NCBI GenBank assembly: GCA_016786585.1
Contig: JAEUUI010000028.1
Coordinates: 124,001 to 188,000 of the forward strand
Source: Cyclobacteriaceae bacterium
GTDB lineage: Bacteria; Bacteroidota; Bacteroidia; Cytophagales; Cyclobacteriaceae
Direction: 5' to 3'
Length of the DNA stretch: 64,000 nt
Positions 15,822 through 26,400 of this stretch are shown in pieces (within the stretch, counting starts at the first letter, position 1; each line of letters starts with the position of its first letter). The position numbers were made by a program, and so were the translations under genes. A model generated the notes under the pieces. The model did not search any database, had not been told where the DNA came from, and saw nothing but the letters and a program-made list of their open reading frames with translations.

Positions 15822-16868
15822 ATGCGTATGACGTTTACATTGTCTGACATATTAGCCTGGGAGCAGAAGTACAGAATCCGGTTTATCAATTCAATTTCCG
15901 GGTATAAAGCGGTTCATCTCATCGGCACGCAAAATGGTTCCGGGCAGCAAAACCTCGCAATTTTCAATTCCATCGTTCATGTAGGCGCGTCACCACCCCT
16001 GATCGGATTTATCATGCGTCCCGTTACGGTAGAGCGGCATACGTATTCCAATATTCTGGAAACCAGATGCTACACCATCAACCACGTGCACAAGTCGTTT
16101 GTTAAAAATGCACACTATACATCGGCAGCGTTTTCACGCGAAGAATCTGAATTTGAGAAGTGTAATCTCACGCCTCAGTATGTGAATGATTTTGCCGCAC
16201 CCTTTGTGCAGGAAAGTAAAATCAAGTTCGGCTTAACGTTGAAAGAAGATATCCTGATTAAAGAGAACGGTACCCGGCTCATCGTTGGGCAAATCGAACA
16301 TATTTTAATTGATGAGGCGGTTGTTGAAGCGGATGGTCAGTTGGATCTTGAAGTGGCGCATGATGTGTGCGTGACCGGCCTGAACCAGTATTCGTCTGTT
16401 TCGAAATTGAAAAAGTTCGATGCAGCATACGTGGAAAGTCTGCCGGATTTTAAGGTGAAGGAGCGGTCTGACAGTGTCGTGTTTGATAAAGAATCTCAGT
16501 CATATTCCGCCAGTCTTCTTCCGTACGGAACTAACATCGGGGCGCCCAGGATCACCGAAACCGGGGTGGTGGCCTGGAAGAATACAAGCATTGCCAACTT
16601 CAATCATACGTTCAGCAATAAGATTGAATCGCTGAAGAAGAATTATCAGCAATTGATCAACGAGTATCAGTTGAATGAAATGATTTATCACGCGAAAATC
16701 AATTTCGAGCCCATCGTGGGGCACGTGTACCACCTGTATGTGGATAAAAATGAGGACGAACGATTTTTGTCCCTGATTCCCCCCTCCAGCTGGAAGGCAG
16801 AACATCTCGGTTCGTTCCGCTTAAATCATGAAAAAATCTGGGAACTGGTATCAGAAGGCAATGGGTAG
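15822..16868 (+). CDS. Flavin reductase-like protein fused to a DUF2452 domain
   Basis: A 348-residue cytosolic protein. Residues 15 to about 205 follow the FMN-binding split-barrel of the flavin reductase family (PF01613 type): NSISGYKAVHLIGT, SIVHVGASPPLIGFIMRP, and YTINHV. From about residue 225 the sequence matches DUF2452 in character (LPYGTNIGAPRI, then a coiled NYQQLINEYQLNEM, then FEPIVGHVYHLY and the final HLGSFRLN). Family members use FMN/FAD to reduce flavins or quinones; the role of the tail is unknown. It is monocistronic. Confidence 0.82.
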   Translation: MRMTFTLSDILAWEQKYRIRFINSISGYKAVHLIGTQNGSGQQNLAIFNSIVHVGASPPLIGFIMRPVTVERHTYSNILETRCYTINHVHKSFVKNAHYTSAAFSREESEFEKCNLTPQYVNDFAAPFVQESKIKFGLTLKEDILIKENGTRLIVGQIEHILIDEAVVEADGQLDLEVAHDVCVTGLNQYSSVSKLKKFDAAYVESLPDFKVKERSDSVVFDKESQSYSASLLPYGTNIGAPRITETGVVAWKNTSIANFNHTFSNKIESLKKNYQQLINEYQLNEMIYHAKINFEPIVGHVYHLYVDKNEDERFLSLIPPSSWKAEHLGSFRLNHEKIWELVSEGNG

Positions 16869-16967
16869 CATGCTCGCGTTTTCGTGAACCACGAATTCAT
16901 CCCCACGATAAGCACCGGAATCTGAAGCGAAACTCATCGCATGCTGGAAATTCATGGTGCGTGGCAT
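16851..16967 (-). CDS. Possible small protein or gene remnant (38 residues)
   Basis: The ATG at 16965-16967 opens 38 codons that read like protein (MNFQHAMSFASD, then YRGDEFVVHENASM) with normal codon use, ending inside the last bases of the convergent flavin reductase gene. No ribosome site is visible and the product is very short. It may be the C-terminus of a lost gene. Weak call. Confidence 0.25.
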   Translation of the reverse strand: MPRTMNFQHAMSFASDSGAYRGDEFVVHENASMLPIAF

Positions 16968-17198
16968 AAAAAAATTATTGCGGTTTAAGTTAATCGACTA
17001 AAGAATCTTACTTAATCTTAAAACAATCTCTTTGTGCCTGGTTTAACTTAGGTTTAACTATTTGAGAAATCTGTGTAGGGGTCAGAAGCGTCCGTGCTGA
17101 ATTAAAAACGCTGGTTAGTTTAGCTGAATAGTATCGAATTAATTAAGTTGAAACTGGTTGAAGGGCTCGGGGTCTTCTGAGTCTTTCACATTTGATCT
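16968..17198. other. Intergenic region
   Basis: Low-complexity, AT-rich DNA with a repeated GGTTTAACTTAGGTTTAAC pattern near 17040-17058. No gene seen. It probably holds the promoter of the thioredoxin-like gene. Confidence 0.4.
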
Positions 17199-18344
17199 AT
17201 GAAAATTATCTTTTTTGCATTTGTTTTCTTCTTATCGACAGTTGTCTGGAGCCAAACTATCCTCCGGGGCAATATTACACCATCCGTAGAATTTCAATCG
17301 AGGCTGTACATTTTCAAACATCATGAAATTGGCCTGCATTCACCGGTGCTTTACGACAGCATAGAAATAGGAACAGATGGTTATTTCTACTATCAGTTTA
17401 CAAATACTAATCCTGAAGACATTATCTATCAGATTCTTCTACCGGTTAAGTCGGGTAACCGGTTTCTTAAATATGAATCTTTCAATAAAAACTTTCTTTA
17501 TGTTTCCACCGAAGGCAACAAAAGTATTACGCTTAATGCGAAAGCCGATTCGCTTTTCTATTCTGCAAAATATACGGGAGCTGGTGCTGCAAGCATTCAG
17601 CATTTCACCACGCTTCAAAAGCCATTCTTTTATCTTGAACGAGCTATAACGGACTCAATCAGTAAAAACCCGGGTATGCAACAGGAATACAAACAAAGGT
17701 TGTTGCCTGTTTGGATGAAAACCATCGATGATATGAAGTCAAAAGTCATTGATGTATTGGATACCGCTCATTCTACCACCACGATCTTGCTGGGGCTGCA
17801 GTTAGTATTCGAAGCAAACTTCGGTAAATTGGATAGCGCAACCGCTGAGCGGTATCTGTCGAAAATAGATAATCAAAACCTGCTTTTGGTTCGAAATATA
17901 CGAAACCTCACAAGGCTTAAGCGTTCAGACAGGACCGGCATCCAGCTTCCGGATGTTGTATTAACTGCGCCAAACGGCACCCGTAAACATTTGTTTGATC
18001 ACAAAACCGGGTATGTGCTGATAGACTTTTGGGCATCCTGGTGCTCGCCTTGTCGATATGCTAACCGCAACGAACTCCCAAAATTGTATCATGAATACAA
18101 AAGCCAGATTGACTTGATCGGCATAACGATCGATGAGGATTTGATAAAATGGAAGACCGCTGTCGTAAAAGATACAACGGCATGGGTCCAGTATATCGAT
18201 AAAGATTACGTACTAAAGAAGTTACTCGACATACAAGCCGTTCCCGTTTATCTGTTGATCGATAAAAATCACAAAGTAGTTTTTGAAGCCCTGTCGGTGT
18301 ATCAGATGCACGAGTATTTAAAAAATCTTTTCAAAAAGAAATAG
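17199..18344 (+). CDS. Periplasmic TlpA-like thioredoxin-fold protein
   Basis: A 381-residue exported protein. It has a signal peptide (MKIIFFAFVFFLSTVVWSQ), then a long N-terminal region of about 220 residues, beta-rich at first and helical later, as in the DUF4369-type heads of Bacteroidota TlpA-like proteins. A thioredoxin domain occupies residues 245-375, with the active site in WASWCSPCR (CxxC) and a cis-Pro region VPVYLLID. It should reduce or rearrange disulfides in the periplasm, for example during cytochrome maturation or stress. No cytochrome maturation genes are adjacent. Confidence 0.85.
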   Translation: MKIIFFAFVFFLSTVVWSQTILRGNITPSVEFQSRLYIFKHHEIGLHSPVLYDSIEIGTDGYFYYQFTNTNPEDIIYQILLPVKSGNRFLKYESFNKNFLYVSTEGNKSITLNAKADSLFYSAKYTGAGAASIQHFTTLQKPFFYLERAITDSISKNPGMQQEYKQRLLPVWMKTIDDMKSKVIDVLDTAHSTTTILLGLQLVFEANFGKLDSATAERYLSKIDNQNLLLVRNIRNLTRLKRSDRTGIQLPDVVLTAPNGTRKHLFDHKTGYVLIDFWASWCSPCRYANRNELPKLYHEYKSQIDLIGITIDEDLIKWKTAVVKDTTAWVQYIDKDYVLKKLLDIQAVPVYLLIDKNHKVVFEALSVYQMHEYLKNLFKKK

Positions 18345-18480
18345 TTATTTCAGGTGGGTAAACCGTCCACACATGCACTTTTAATAAGGGGAAAGAACGC
18401 ACCATAGTTTTTGGATAATTACCATTTCCCACCACAGGCCGCGGGCGTGTTTTTTGTTGATAGTTTCAAAAGATTGAATT

Positions 18481-18696
18481 ATGAAACTAACAGATAAAGT
18501 AATCGGCACCGCATTTATTGTTCTGTCAATAATATCGCTGACATTTTGCAACCGGCCAACCGTTCAACGTGGACCGGAACAGGATTCAACTGAAAACCCG
18601 CTGGAAACAAAAGCCGACAATACCCTTAATGCCGATACCGTTCACCGTGTCGACAGCACTGAACAACCTCAGGGTGATTCCACGCGCAGGCCGTAA
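18481..18696 (+). CDS. Small lipoprotein
   Basis: A 71-residue protein with a signal sequence and lipobox (LTFC, Cys at about residue 23), followed by a polar, Thr/Asp/Pro-rich tail without structure that I can recognise. Such short lipoproteins are common in this phylum and most have no known role. A weak frame overlaps it on the same strand, but only this one has a signal sequence. Confidence 0.55.
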   Translation: MKLTDKVIGTAFIVLSIISLTFCNRPTVQRGPEQDSTENPLETKADNTLNADTVHRVDSTEQPQGDSTRRP

Positions 18697-19002
18697 CAAG
18701 GAGTCAGCGATTCTGCATTCGCAAGCCGTTTTAACGCCCGCGCGGTTCGTCGGATCGCATAACTAGCTGATTTACAATGCTCCGCACATATGTGAGCGTT
18801 GCGGTGATTGGATTTTTCTCTATTTTTGATTCCCAAACCTCCACGTGTGCCCAAACAGTTATGTAATCTCTCCAGTTTGGATGAGTCCGCGAAAGCGGCA
18901 TGTTGTGTTTCGCGCGACAGCCATGCATCCCGATTGGCGAACTTTTTCATCAGCGGGGGTTTGATGCAAAATGATTATTCAACTGATTTGTTCAGGATCT
19001 GA
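18697..19002. other. Intergenic region before the first TPR kinase
   Basis: 306 bases without a convincing gene on either strand. It likely carries the kinase promoter; I see no clear consensus pair or stable hairpin. Confidence 0.45.
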
Positions 19003-21282
19003 GTGTTGAGAAAGAAATATCCATATTTCATTTTGCTCGTTTGGATCTTTCTGATGGCTTCCTGCAGGGACAACGTGGAAAAACAGCGGTCCCGTAACCG
19101 GCGTGAATCTGAAATTGATACACTAAAACGTTCATTAGATTCTGCTTATGTTCTGTACCAGAATCCCGCAGCAAAAAAGATTATAAAGCGTGTTTACGAC
19201 AGGGTAAAAACCGATCCCGGAAATCCATTATATAATAGAACGCTGCGGCTGGTTTCGATGGTGTTGCTTTCGAAGTCATTTCCGACAAGGGTGGAATTGG
19301 ATTCTGCAGTTTCTTTTGCCCGGCAAAGCGAACAGTCTGCATTACAAAAAAATGATTCGGTCGAATGGGTACTGAATGAAATCCAGGTTGGCCGATATCA
19401 CTACCTGCGGAGCTATTGGCTTTCTGAGTATGATGGATCAACACAGGCATCCAATACATTCCTGTCGGCAATTAATTTTTTGGAGAAAAAAAATGTAAAG
19501 GAGGATTTATCATTTGCCTATTACTGGCTTTCACTCGCCACCACAAAAGGTAAAGATGTTTTACCGAAAGAGCTTGCATACAAGTTACGTGCATTAGATT
19601 ATAACGACTCGGCAAAGTTTCCGGCACTTCGGGCCAAAATTTGCAACAGTCTTGCGATAACTTACAATGATTACACAAATGATTTGAATAAGGGTAAACC
19701 TTACTTGGTGAGAGCAAAAACAATTCTTGAAAAGCTTGACGATAAGTTCACACTGTCAATCGTACTGGGAAACCTGGGTGATGTATATGAACGCCAGCAT
19801 GACATTAAACAAGCTTTGTACTATTATCGCTCAGCCGCAGTGGTTGCGCACGATGCAGAACTTTGGCAGCGTGAAGCGGATTCCTATCACCAGATTGCCA
19901 AACTCTATCAGGCCGCGAAGAATTATGACTCCGCGATATTCTACAATAAAAAAACACTCGAGATCATAAAAAGGCAGGAAACCTACCCGACAGACGTGGT
20001 AACGGGCTGGAAAGCAGAAGTAGCAAAGAGTTACATCGAAACCGGTCACCGCGACATAGCGCAGAAGTTAGTTATTACATTGGAAGACAATCTTTCCCGT
20101 AAGGCTGCTGACGGAGCGGAACTCAATGACATTTCTGAAACTCTTTCACATCTGATTTCTGTCTATCATGCACTCGAAGACTACAGAAAATTATCAGTCA
20201 CCCAAAGCAGGCTGATAAAATTACGCGATACGCTATACTCACGGGAGCAAATGGTTGAGGTAGGTCGAATTGAGAGCGCATATGAAGTTCAGCTTAAGGA
20301 TAAAGAGTTGAAAGTACTACAATTGTCAATGCAACTGCAGGCTGAAAATGCAAAAGTGGCGCGAGCTATACTGCTATTGCTGGCAGCAGGAGTGATAATC
20401 ACTACAGTTGGTCTTTTTCTGGTGCTCCGGCTATTGAAGCAAAAAAACCGGCTGTATAGATCGCTCGGGGAGCGAAATGCAATTATCGAACAGCAGAAGA
20501 TTGAACTTGAGCAAAGCCTGAAAGATTTGCAACGTGCACAAGCGCACATGCTCACCACTGAAAAAATGGTGATGCTCGGTCAGTTCACCGCAGGTGTTGC
20601 TCATGAACTGAATAATCCGTTAAATTTTATTTCCGGCGGAGTTTCTGTTCTGGATGATGTTGTCGGTAAATTTTTATCAAACGATTTGTCGCATGAAGAA
20701 CTTGAAGCTTCATCCGAAGAGCTGCATACCGTTCTGAAGAATATTAACAACGGAGTAGACCGTATGACGGGTATTGTGGAAAGCCTTCAGATTTTTTCAA
20801 ATCCGAGGGAGAACCTTACCGATAAATCGGAAGCTGATGTTGCAGAATGCCTGGACGCCTCGCTGCTGCTGATCAAGTCTAAACTTCAAAGCGATCGTAT
20901 TTCTGTTCAGAAGTCGTATTCATCAGTTAAGGTACACGGCCATTCCGGAAGAATCAGTCAGGTATTTGTCAACCTGATCGACAACGCGATTCATGCCTTA
21001 CTCAGCAAACCTGTCAGCGAACGAAATCTCTCCATTAACATGAGTATAACGGAAGAGTTTGTTTACATAAATTTTGAAGATACAGGAATCGGTATCCCGG
21101 ATGATATCAGGAGTGATATTTTCAATGCATTTTTTACTACAAAAGAAACAGGACAGGGTACAGGCTTAGGGCTGTTCATTTGCTACAACATTATGAAAGA
21201 GCTTGGGGGTAAGATAGCGTTTAAAAGTGAAGTAGGACAGGGTACAACATTTACGGTAATCTTGCTCCGTTCAAAATTCTAA
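19003..21282 (+). CDS. TPR-containing sensor histidine kinase (paralogue of the kinase at 35.4 kb)
   Basis: A 759-residue two-component kinase with a GTG start. The N-terminus has a signal or anchor ending in LMASC, which may be lipidated. Residues 50-440 are helical TPR-type repeats (KQALYYYRSAA, NYDSAIFYNKKTLE), a transmembrane helix is near 455-480, and a coiled coil (GERNAIIEQQKIELEQ) follows. The kinase core has the H box AGVAHELNNPLNFI, N box NLIDNAIHAL, and G boxes DTGIGIPDD and GQGTGLGLF. The sensing part faces the periplasm. No receiver is fused to it. The same architecture, and nearly the same H-box region, recurs in the gene at 35403. Confidence 0.9.
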   Translation: MLRKKYPYFILLVWIFLMASCRDNVEKQRSRNRRESEIDTLKRSLDSAYVLYQNPAAKKIIKRVYDRVKTDPGNPLYNRTLRLVSMVLLSKSFPTRVELDSAVSFARQSEQSALQKNDSVEWVLNEIQVGRYHYLRSYWLSEYDGSTQASNTFLSAINFLEKKNVKEDLSFAYYWLSLATTKGKDVLPKELAYKLRALDYNDSAKFPALRAKICNSLAITYNDYTNDLNKGKPYLVRAKTILEKLDDKFTLSIVLGNLGDVYERQHDIKQALYYYRSAAVVAHDAELWQREADSYHQIAKLYQAAKNYDSAIFYNKKTLEIIKRQETYPTDVVTGWKAEVAKSYIETGHRDIAQKLVITLEDNLSRKAADGAELNDISETLSHLISVYHALEDYRKLSVTQSRLIKLRDTLYSREQMVEVGRIESAYEVQLKDKELKVLQLSMQLQAENAKVARAILLLLAAGVIITTVGLFLVLRLLKQKNRLYRSLGERNAIIEQQKIELEQSLKDLQRAQAHMLTTEKMVMLGQFTAGVAHELNNPLNFISGGVSVLDDVVGKFLSNDLSHEELEASSEELHTVLKNINNGVDRMTGIVESLQIFSNPRENLTDKSEADVAECLDASLLLIKSKLQSDRISVQKSYSSVKVHGHSGRISQVFVNLIDNAIHALLSKPVSERNLSINMSITEEFVYINFEDTGIGIPDDIRSDIFNAFFTTKETGQGTGLGLFICYNIMKELGGKIAFKSEVGQGTTFTVILLRSKF

Positions 21283-21374
21283 AAAGCATAGACGGAGATG
21301 ATTTAACATTTTACCTTGATTGCGGTTGCCCGGTTAGCTCATCACCTAAGTTTCTATTCATTAGATGTCGCTCA

Positions 21375-22460
21375 TCAGCGATGCTTTGCCTTTCCGTATT
21401 TCTTTGGAAGCTTTTTACTTTTTTCACGAAACTGTTTGCTTTTTGGCCTGTATGGATTGTACCATTGATGAACCTTGGAGGATGAACCCCGGTTATTCAT
21501 CCCCGACCTGTAACGCGGGTTGTAGGAAACGTTAGGCGTCAGATTATATGAAATAAAAATCTCGTGGCTTCCGGAATTGTATTGTCCTAATGTTGTTGTT
21601 CCGACCGTGTACGCATATCCGAATTGCAGATTATTCACAACTTGTAACTGTGTCATAAGTTTGATACCATCGTTTATCCGGTACGATAGTCCGATGTTAT
21701 ATTTTCGGTAAATCGAGGCCCACGCATTCACATCAGTAAAAACATCATGCCCGCGCAGTTGCTTGATCATCAGGGAAGGTGACAAGGATACATTTTCGGT
21801 AATGTCAAATGAGTAACCTGCGTAAGCGAAGTAGTGAAGATACTGGTTGGCATTAAAGCCGTGATATGAGGGCGGAATAGAGCCTATATCGGTGTAATCG
21901 TTTGAGTTAAAAATAGAGGGCAGGCTCATCCCGATGTCGAACTTGCCAAAGGCATAATTTACTCCAAAGCCAAGATTAGCTAACGTCCTGGTTTCAGTTC
22001 CTGAAAATGCCGGATCACGATCTATGGTATTAACAGACGCGTAGTCAGCTTTATAAGTTTTCAGCGCAGGCTGAAGTCCGATGGAAAGGATGCTTGAATT
22101 ATGTCCGCGAGGTGCAAAGTGAAAATGACGCGCCAGTACAACCCCTAGGTGGGTATTACGCATAACACCATATTTTTCCGAGAGGAGTACTACACCCACA
22201 CCGTTTTTTTCGCTTCCGACGGGGGCATCAATTGTTAAACTTCCTGTTAGTGGTGCCCCCTGAATGCCTTCCCATTGTTTTCGGCTGACAACCTTAAAAC
22301 TGATGCCGTCTCCGGTTCCAGAGATTGCCGGGTTGATAAGCAACCGGTTGAAATTGTACATCGATGACAGAGCTTCATTCTGAGCAAAACTCTCACGCGT
22401 TGACAGTGTGAAAATGATCAGTAATAAAATGCAATGCAGTTTGGCGTATTTTGTTCTCAT
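21375..22460 (-). CDS. PorP/SprF-like type IX secretion membrane protein
   Basis: An outer-membrane protein of the PorP/SprF family, which serves the T9SS; in Flavobacterium johnsoniae SprF is needed for secretion of the gliding adhesin SprB. I chose the ATG at 22458-22460 (MRTKYAKL); a TTG nine bases earlier is less likely. It has 361 residues, a signal peptide ending before QNEALSS, the family opening YNFNRLLINPAISGT, and then alternating beta strands to the C-terminus, with a basic tail rich in Lys/Arg/Ser. It lies beside the type B sorting-domain giant gene, which suits a dedicated partner. Confidence 0.88.
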   Translation of the reverse strand: MRTKYAKLHCILLLIIFTLSTRESFAQNEALSSMYNFNRLLINPAISGTGDGISFKVVSRKQWEGIQGAPLTGSLTIDAPVGSEKNGVGVVLLSEKYGVMRNTHLGVVLARHFHFAPRGHNSSILSIGLQPALKTYKADYASVNTIDRDPAFSGTETRTLANLGFGVNYAFGKFDIGMSLPSIFNSNDYTDIGSIPPSYHGFNANQYLHYFAYAGYSFDITENVSLSPSLMIKQLRGHDVFTDVNAWASIYRKYNIGLSYRINDGIKLMTQLQVVNNLQFGYAYTVGTTTLGQYNSGSHEIFISYNLTPNVSYNPRYRSGMNNRGSSSKVHQWYNPYRPKSKQFREKSKKLPKKYGKAKHR

Positions 22461-22594
22461 AGTTGCCAAGCCATTGCAATTAGTAATCCAGTGACAAACT
22501 ATAGTTAACAGGTAAAATTTGAACGATTTTTGAAAGTGTTGACAGGAATTCTATGAAATTCAGTGAAACCAGGTCACGATATATCGTGTATCAG

Positions 22595-23056
22595 TCATGT
22601 TTTGCTCACCAGATTACGTAAACTATTCTGACTAATTGGCTTTAGAATAACCTCGTCAATCAGTTTTTGATCTTGCATGACATTGAAAATGTTACCGGAG
22701 AAAAATTCGGCTGTTAAAATGCGCCTGATGTGCGGTGCATTATTCTGCACCAACTGAAGTACATCAATCAGAATAGCCTGGTCATACCAGAGGTATTTAG
22801 AATCCACGATTATCCAATCCACACTTTTCAATATAGCTTGCGCATTTCCGGATCTCAGATCTGTTTGAAAATCGCGGATACTAGCCAGAATCTTCATATT
22901 GAATTGCTGGGTTGGCGCAAGCAACTCAATGGATCGCTGAAGAATAAACACCGATATGGAATCGCTGTCAATGATGATAAGATTCCGGGTTTTGGGATAA
23001 GCAGGTAACACAAATAAGAGGTTTCTTCTGCTTCCGTGTCTCAAAATAAGAGCCAT
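22595..23056 (-). CDS. Receiver-like (CheY-fold) protein
   Basis: A 153-residue protein with no output domain. It follows the receiver plan: acidic pair in LIIIDSDS, the phospho-acceptor Asp in DWIIVDSKYLW, and Lys in ILKPISQ. The 25-residue N-terminal basic extension is unusual; a start further in is possible. It lies between the PorP/SprF-like and adhesin genes, transcribed away from the adhesin. Its partner kinase may be one of the two TPR kinases nearby. Confidence 0.65.
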   Translation of the reverse strand: MALILRHGSRRNLLFVLPAYPKTRNLIIIDSDSISVFILQRSIELLAPTQQFNMKILASIRDFQTDLRSGNAQAILKSVDWIIVDSKYLWYDQAILIDVLQLVQNNAPHIRRILTAEFFSGNIFNVMQDQKLIDEVILKPISQNSLRNLVSKT

Positions 23057-23479
23057 TATAAAATCCCGTAAAGCTTACTATATATCTCATTGTACATTCC
23101 AAAAACACGAAACTGGGTGATTTTCGTTTACGAGATTTCATAATCAGTCGGGAATACTTTTGGCAAACTTGCTAGAATCAAGAAGCGAGTTTAGTGATTA
23201 TGGAGCATACTTGTTGCTCATGTATCGCCTGGAATCATAATGTTGAATCGACAGGATAAACTGAACATTCCGGACATGTTCGCTTACCCTGTTACACGCC
23301 TGTCAAGCATGAGAAAATACCTACAGATAGAGTGATTATCACGAAATGTCGTGAGGCCATTCACTAAGGTTCGTGATTTCTTAAAGAGTTTGCTTCAAAA
23401 TGCCTCAATCTGTCTGCTTAATGCACATCTGTTCTTTGGAGTGAACTTTGAAAAGCACGGTTGCAAAATCAACACGTGT
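23057..23479. other. Long leader region of the giant adhesin gene
   Basis: 423 bases between divergent genes. The frame of the giant gene stays open upstream to a GTG at 23351, but the signal peptide begins at 23480, so I treat this stretch as non-coding. No strong promoter pair or hairpin is visible. Confidence 0.5.
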
Positions 23480-26400
23480 ATGGCAAGTAAGCGCATTCTG
23501 TTTTTATTTTTTCTCGGTTTCATTCTTCCCGCATCCGTATTTGGACAACGATTTTGGGTTGCATCCTCGTCCGGTAACTGGAACAACTCAGCAAACTGGT
23601 CAGCAACTTCCGGAGGATCCGGGGGGGCGTCAGTTCCAACATCAGCTGATGCCGTGATCTTTAACGGTGCCGGTGGTAAAAATGGTACTTGTGTTATCAC
23701 TACAGACGTTGTGGTGGCAGGCCTATCCCTGACCGGGTATAGTGGTCAGATTACGGTTTCATCATCGAACCTTTCAATTAATGGAGCCGCAACATTTAAC
23801 ACAGGAACGATTGCAACCTCCGGTGTTGGATCAACGCTTGCCATCGTTACGACCGGTAACGCAACCTTTGCGGGAACCGTTTTCTCCATTCCGCTAACGG
23901 TTACAGCCGGTAATCTGCTATTTAATGGAAGTACGTTCAATAACACGGTAGCGGCTACAAAATTTACAACCGGAGTTAACCAGGTCGCCACAGGTGGTAA
24001 TACGTTCAATGGCGTAACGTCCATTACCAACGCATCGTCGGCTGATTTAATCTTGGCCAACATTACGGCGGATCGCTATAACTCGGATGTTACTTTTTCA
24101 AACACCAGTACGGCCAGGCTCTATGTGAGTGGGAATTCCTCCAACAATAGGTTTAATGGAAATGTTGTAGTTAACAGTACGTCCGGATCTGGTGTAACTT
24201 TCAATAATGGTGCAGCCAGTAGTTCCATTTTGGCGGTCGGGAAAACGCTCACCATTGGAGGGCTTGGATTTTCAGCCGGAAGCCTTACCCTTAACAGGTT
24301 TTCGCAAATCGGCTCAGCACCCACGACACTTGGCTTGACAGGTTCCGCAAGTCTGACCATTGGATCAGGTACAGTTTTTAACGGCAATATATCATGTGTT
24401 GCTCCCGATGTTTTATTAAGCGGGGGAACGTTTCATGGTACGGCATACTTCGAGAAGACAGGCGCTACTGCCGGTATAGGCACAGGTGGAAACATATTTA
24501 ATGGAACTACAACTCTCAAGAATACAGGTTCAACCATCTTTTATCTCGGTAATGGCAATGCAGATATTTTTAATGCAGATCTTTCCCTGATCAATGCAGG
24601 TTCAAACTCAAGTCTGCGGCTTGCCAATACGGGATCCGGGCATCAGTTCAACGGTAATGTCTCCATCGAATCAACTTCCATGGGCGCAACGGTTATTGGT
24701 TCAGGGTCATCCACGATGGCTTCGGGTAAAACCTTTCAGATAGGTGCTTCGGGATTTTCTACGGGATCTTTTCAGTTATACAACTTTACCAAGGCGGGCA
24801 CGACTCCACTCAATTTAACATTCGGAGGAACAACATTTTTGTACTTAGGTTCGGGCTGCGTTTTCAACGGTAACGTTTCATGTGTTGCTCCCGAACTTCT
24901 GTTGAATGGAGGAACATTTCAGGGTACGGCCTACTTCGAGAAAACAGGCGCTACCGCCGGTATAGGCACAGGTGGAAACACATTTAATGGACCTACAACT
25001 CTCAAGAATACGGGTTCAAACGTCTTTTTACTCGGTAATGGTAACGCTGATATTTTTAATGCAGATCTTTCTCTGATCAATGCAGGTTCAAACTCAAGCC
25101 TGCGGCTTGCCAATACCGGGTCCGGGCATCAGTTCAACGGCAATGTCTCCATCGAATCAACTTCAATGGGCGCAACGGTCATTGGTTCAGGGTCATCCAC
25201 GATGGCTTCGGGTAAAACCTTCCAGATAGGAGCTTCGGGATTTTCTACAGGATCGTTTCAGTTATACAACTTTACCAAGGCAGGCACGACTCCATTAAAT
25301 TTAACATTCGGAGGAACAACATTTTTGTACTTAGGTTCGGGCTGCGTTTTCAACGGTAACGTTTCATGTGTTGCTCCCGAACTTCTGTTGAATGGAGGAA
25401 CATTTCATGGTACGGCATACTTCGAGAAGACAGGCGCTACTGCCGGTATAGGCACAGGTGGAAACACATTTAATGGAACTACAACTCTCAAGAATACGGG
25501 TTCAAGCGTCTTTTTTCTCGGTAATGGCAATGCTGATATTTTTAATGCAGATCTTTTCCTGATCAATGCAGGTTCAAACTCAAGCCTGCGGCTTGCCAAT
25601 ACGGGATCCGGACATCAGTTCAACGGTAATGTCTCCATTGAATCAACTTCAACGGGCGCAACGGTTATTGGTTCAGGGTCATCCACGATGGCTTCGGGTA
25701 AAACCTTCCAGATAGGTGCTTCGGGATTTTCTACGGGATCTTTTCAGTTATACAACTTTACCAAGGCGGGCACGACTCCACTCAATTTAACATTCGGAGG
25801 AACAACATTTTTGTACTTAGGTGCCGGCTGCATTTTCAACGGTAACGTTTCTTGTATTGCTCCCGAACTTCTGTTGAATGGAGGAACATTTCAGGGTACA
25901 GCCTACTTCGAGAAAACAGGCGCCTCTGCCGGTGCAGGTACAGGTGGAAACACCTTTAACGGACTGACAACACTCAAGAATACCGGCTCAAGCTACTTTA
26001 TCTTGGGTAACGGTGCAGCGGACATATTCAATGCAGATCTTTCCCTGATTAATGACGGTTCAAACTCAACCTTGCAGTTGGCGTACAATAGCTCTGGCAC
26101 TCAATTCAACGGCAACGTTTCGATTGAGTCAAGTTCAGCGGGCGCAACCCTCATCGGCGGCGGTTCTTCAACAATAGCTTCGGGTAAAACCATTCAGGTG
26201 GGCGCTTCCGGCTTTTCTGCAGGGTCGTTTCAGTTGTATAAATTTACCAAAGCAGGCCCGGCACCGTTAAATTTAACCCTCACGGGAACAGCCACCTTGC
26301 TTGTAGGTGCAGGATGTGTTTTTGATGGCGATGTTTCCTGCATAGCGCCTTCCATCCTTTTAAACCAATCCACGTATAACGGTACATCATATTTTGAGAA

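Noticed and set aside
22461-22500. Sigma-54-like -24/-12 spacing (TGG-N11-TTGCA type) before the PorP/SprF-like gene
   Set aside because: The GG and GC are 10 bases apart, but the -24 box is poor and the start would leave almost no leader. Probably chance in AT-rich DNA.
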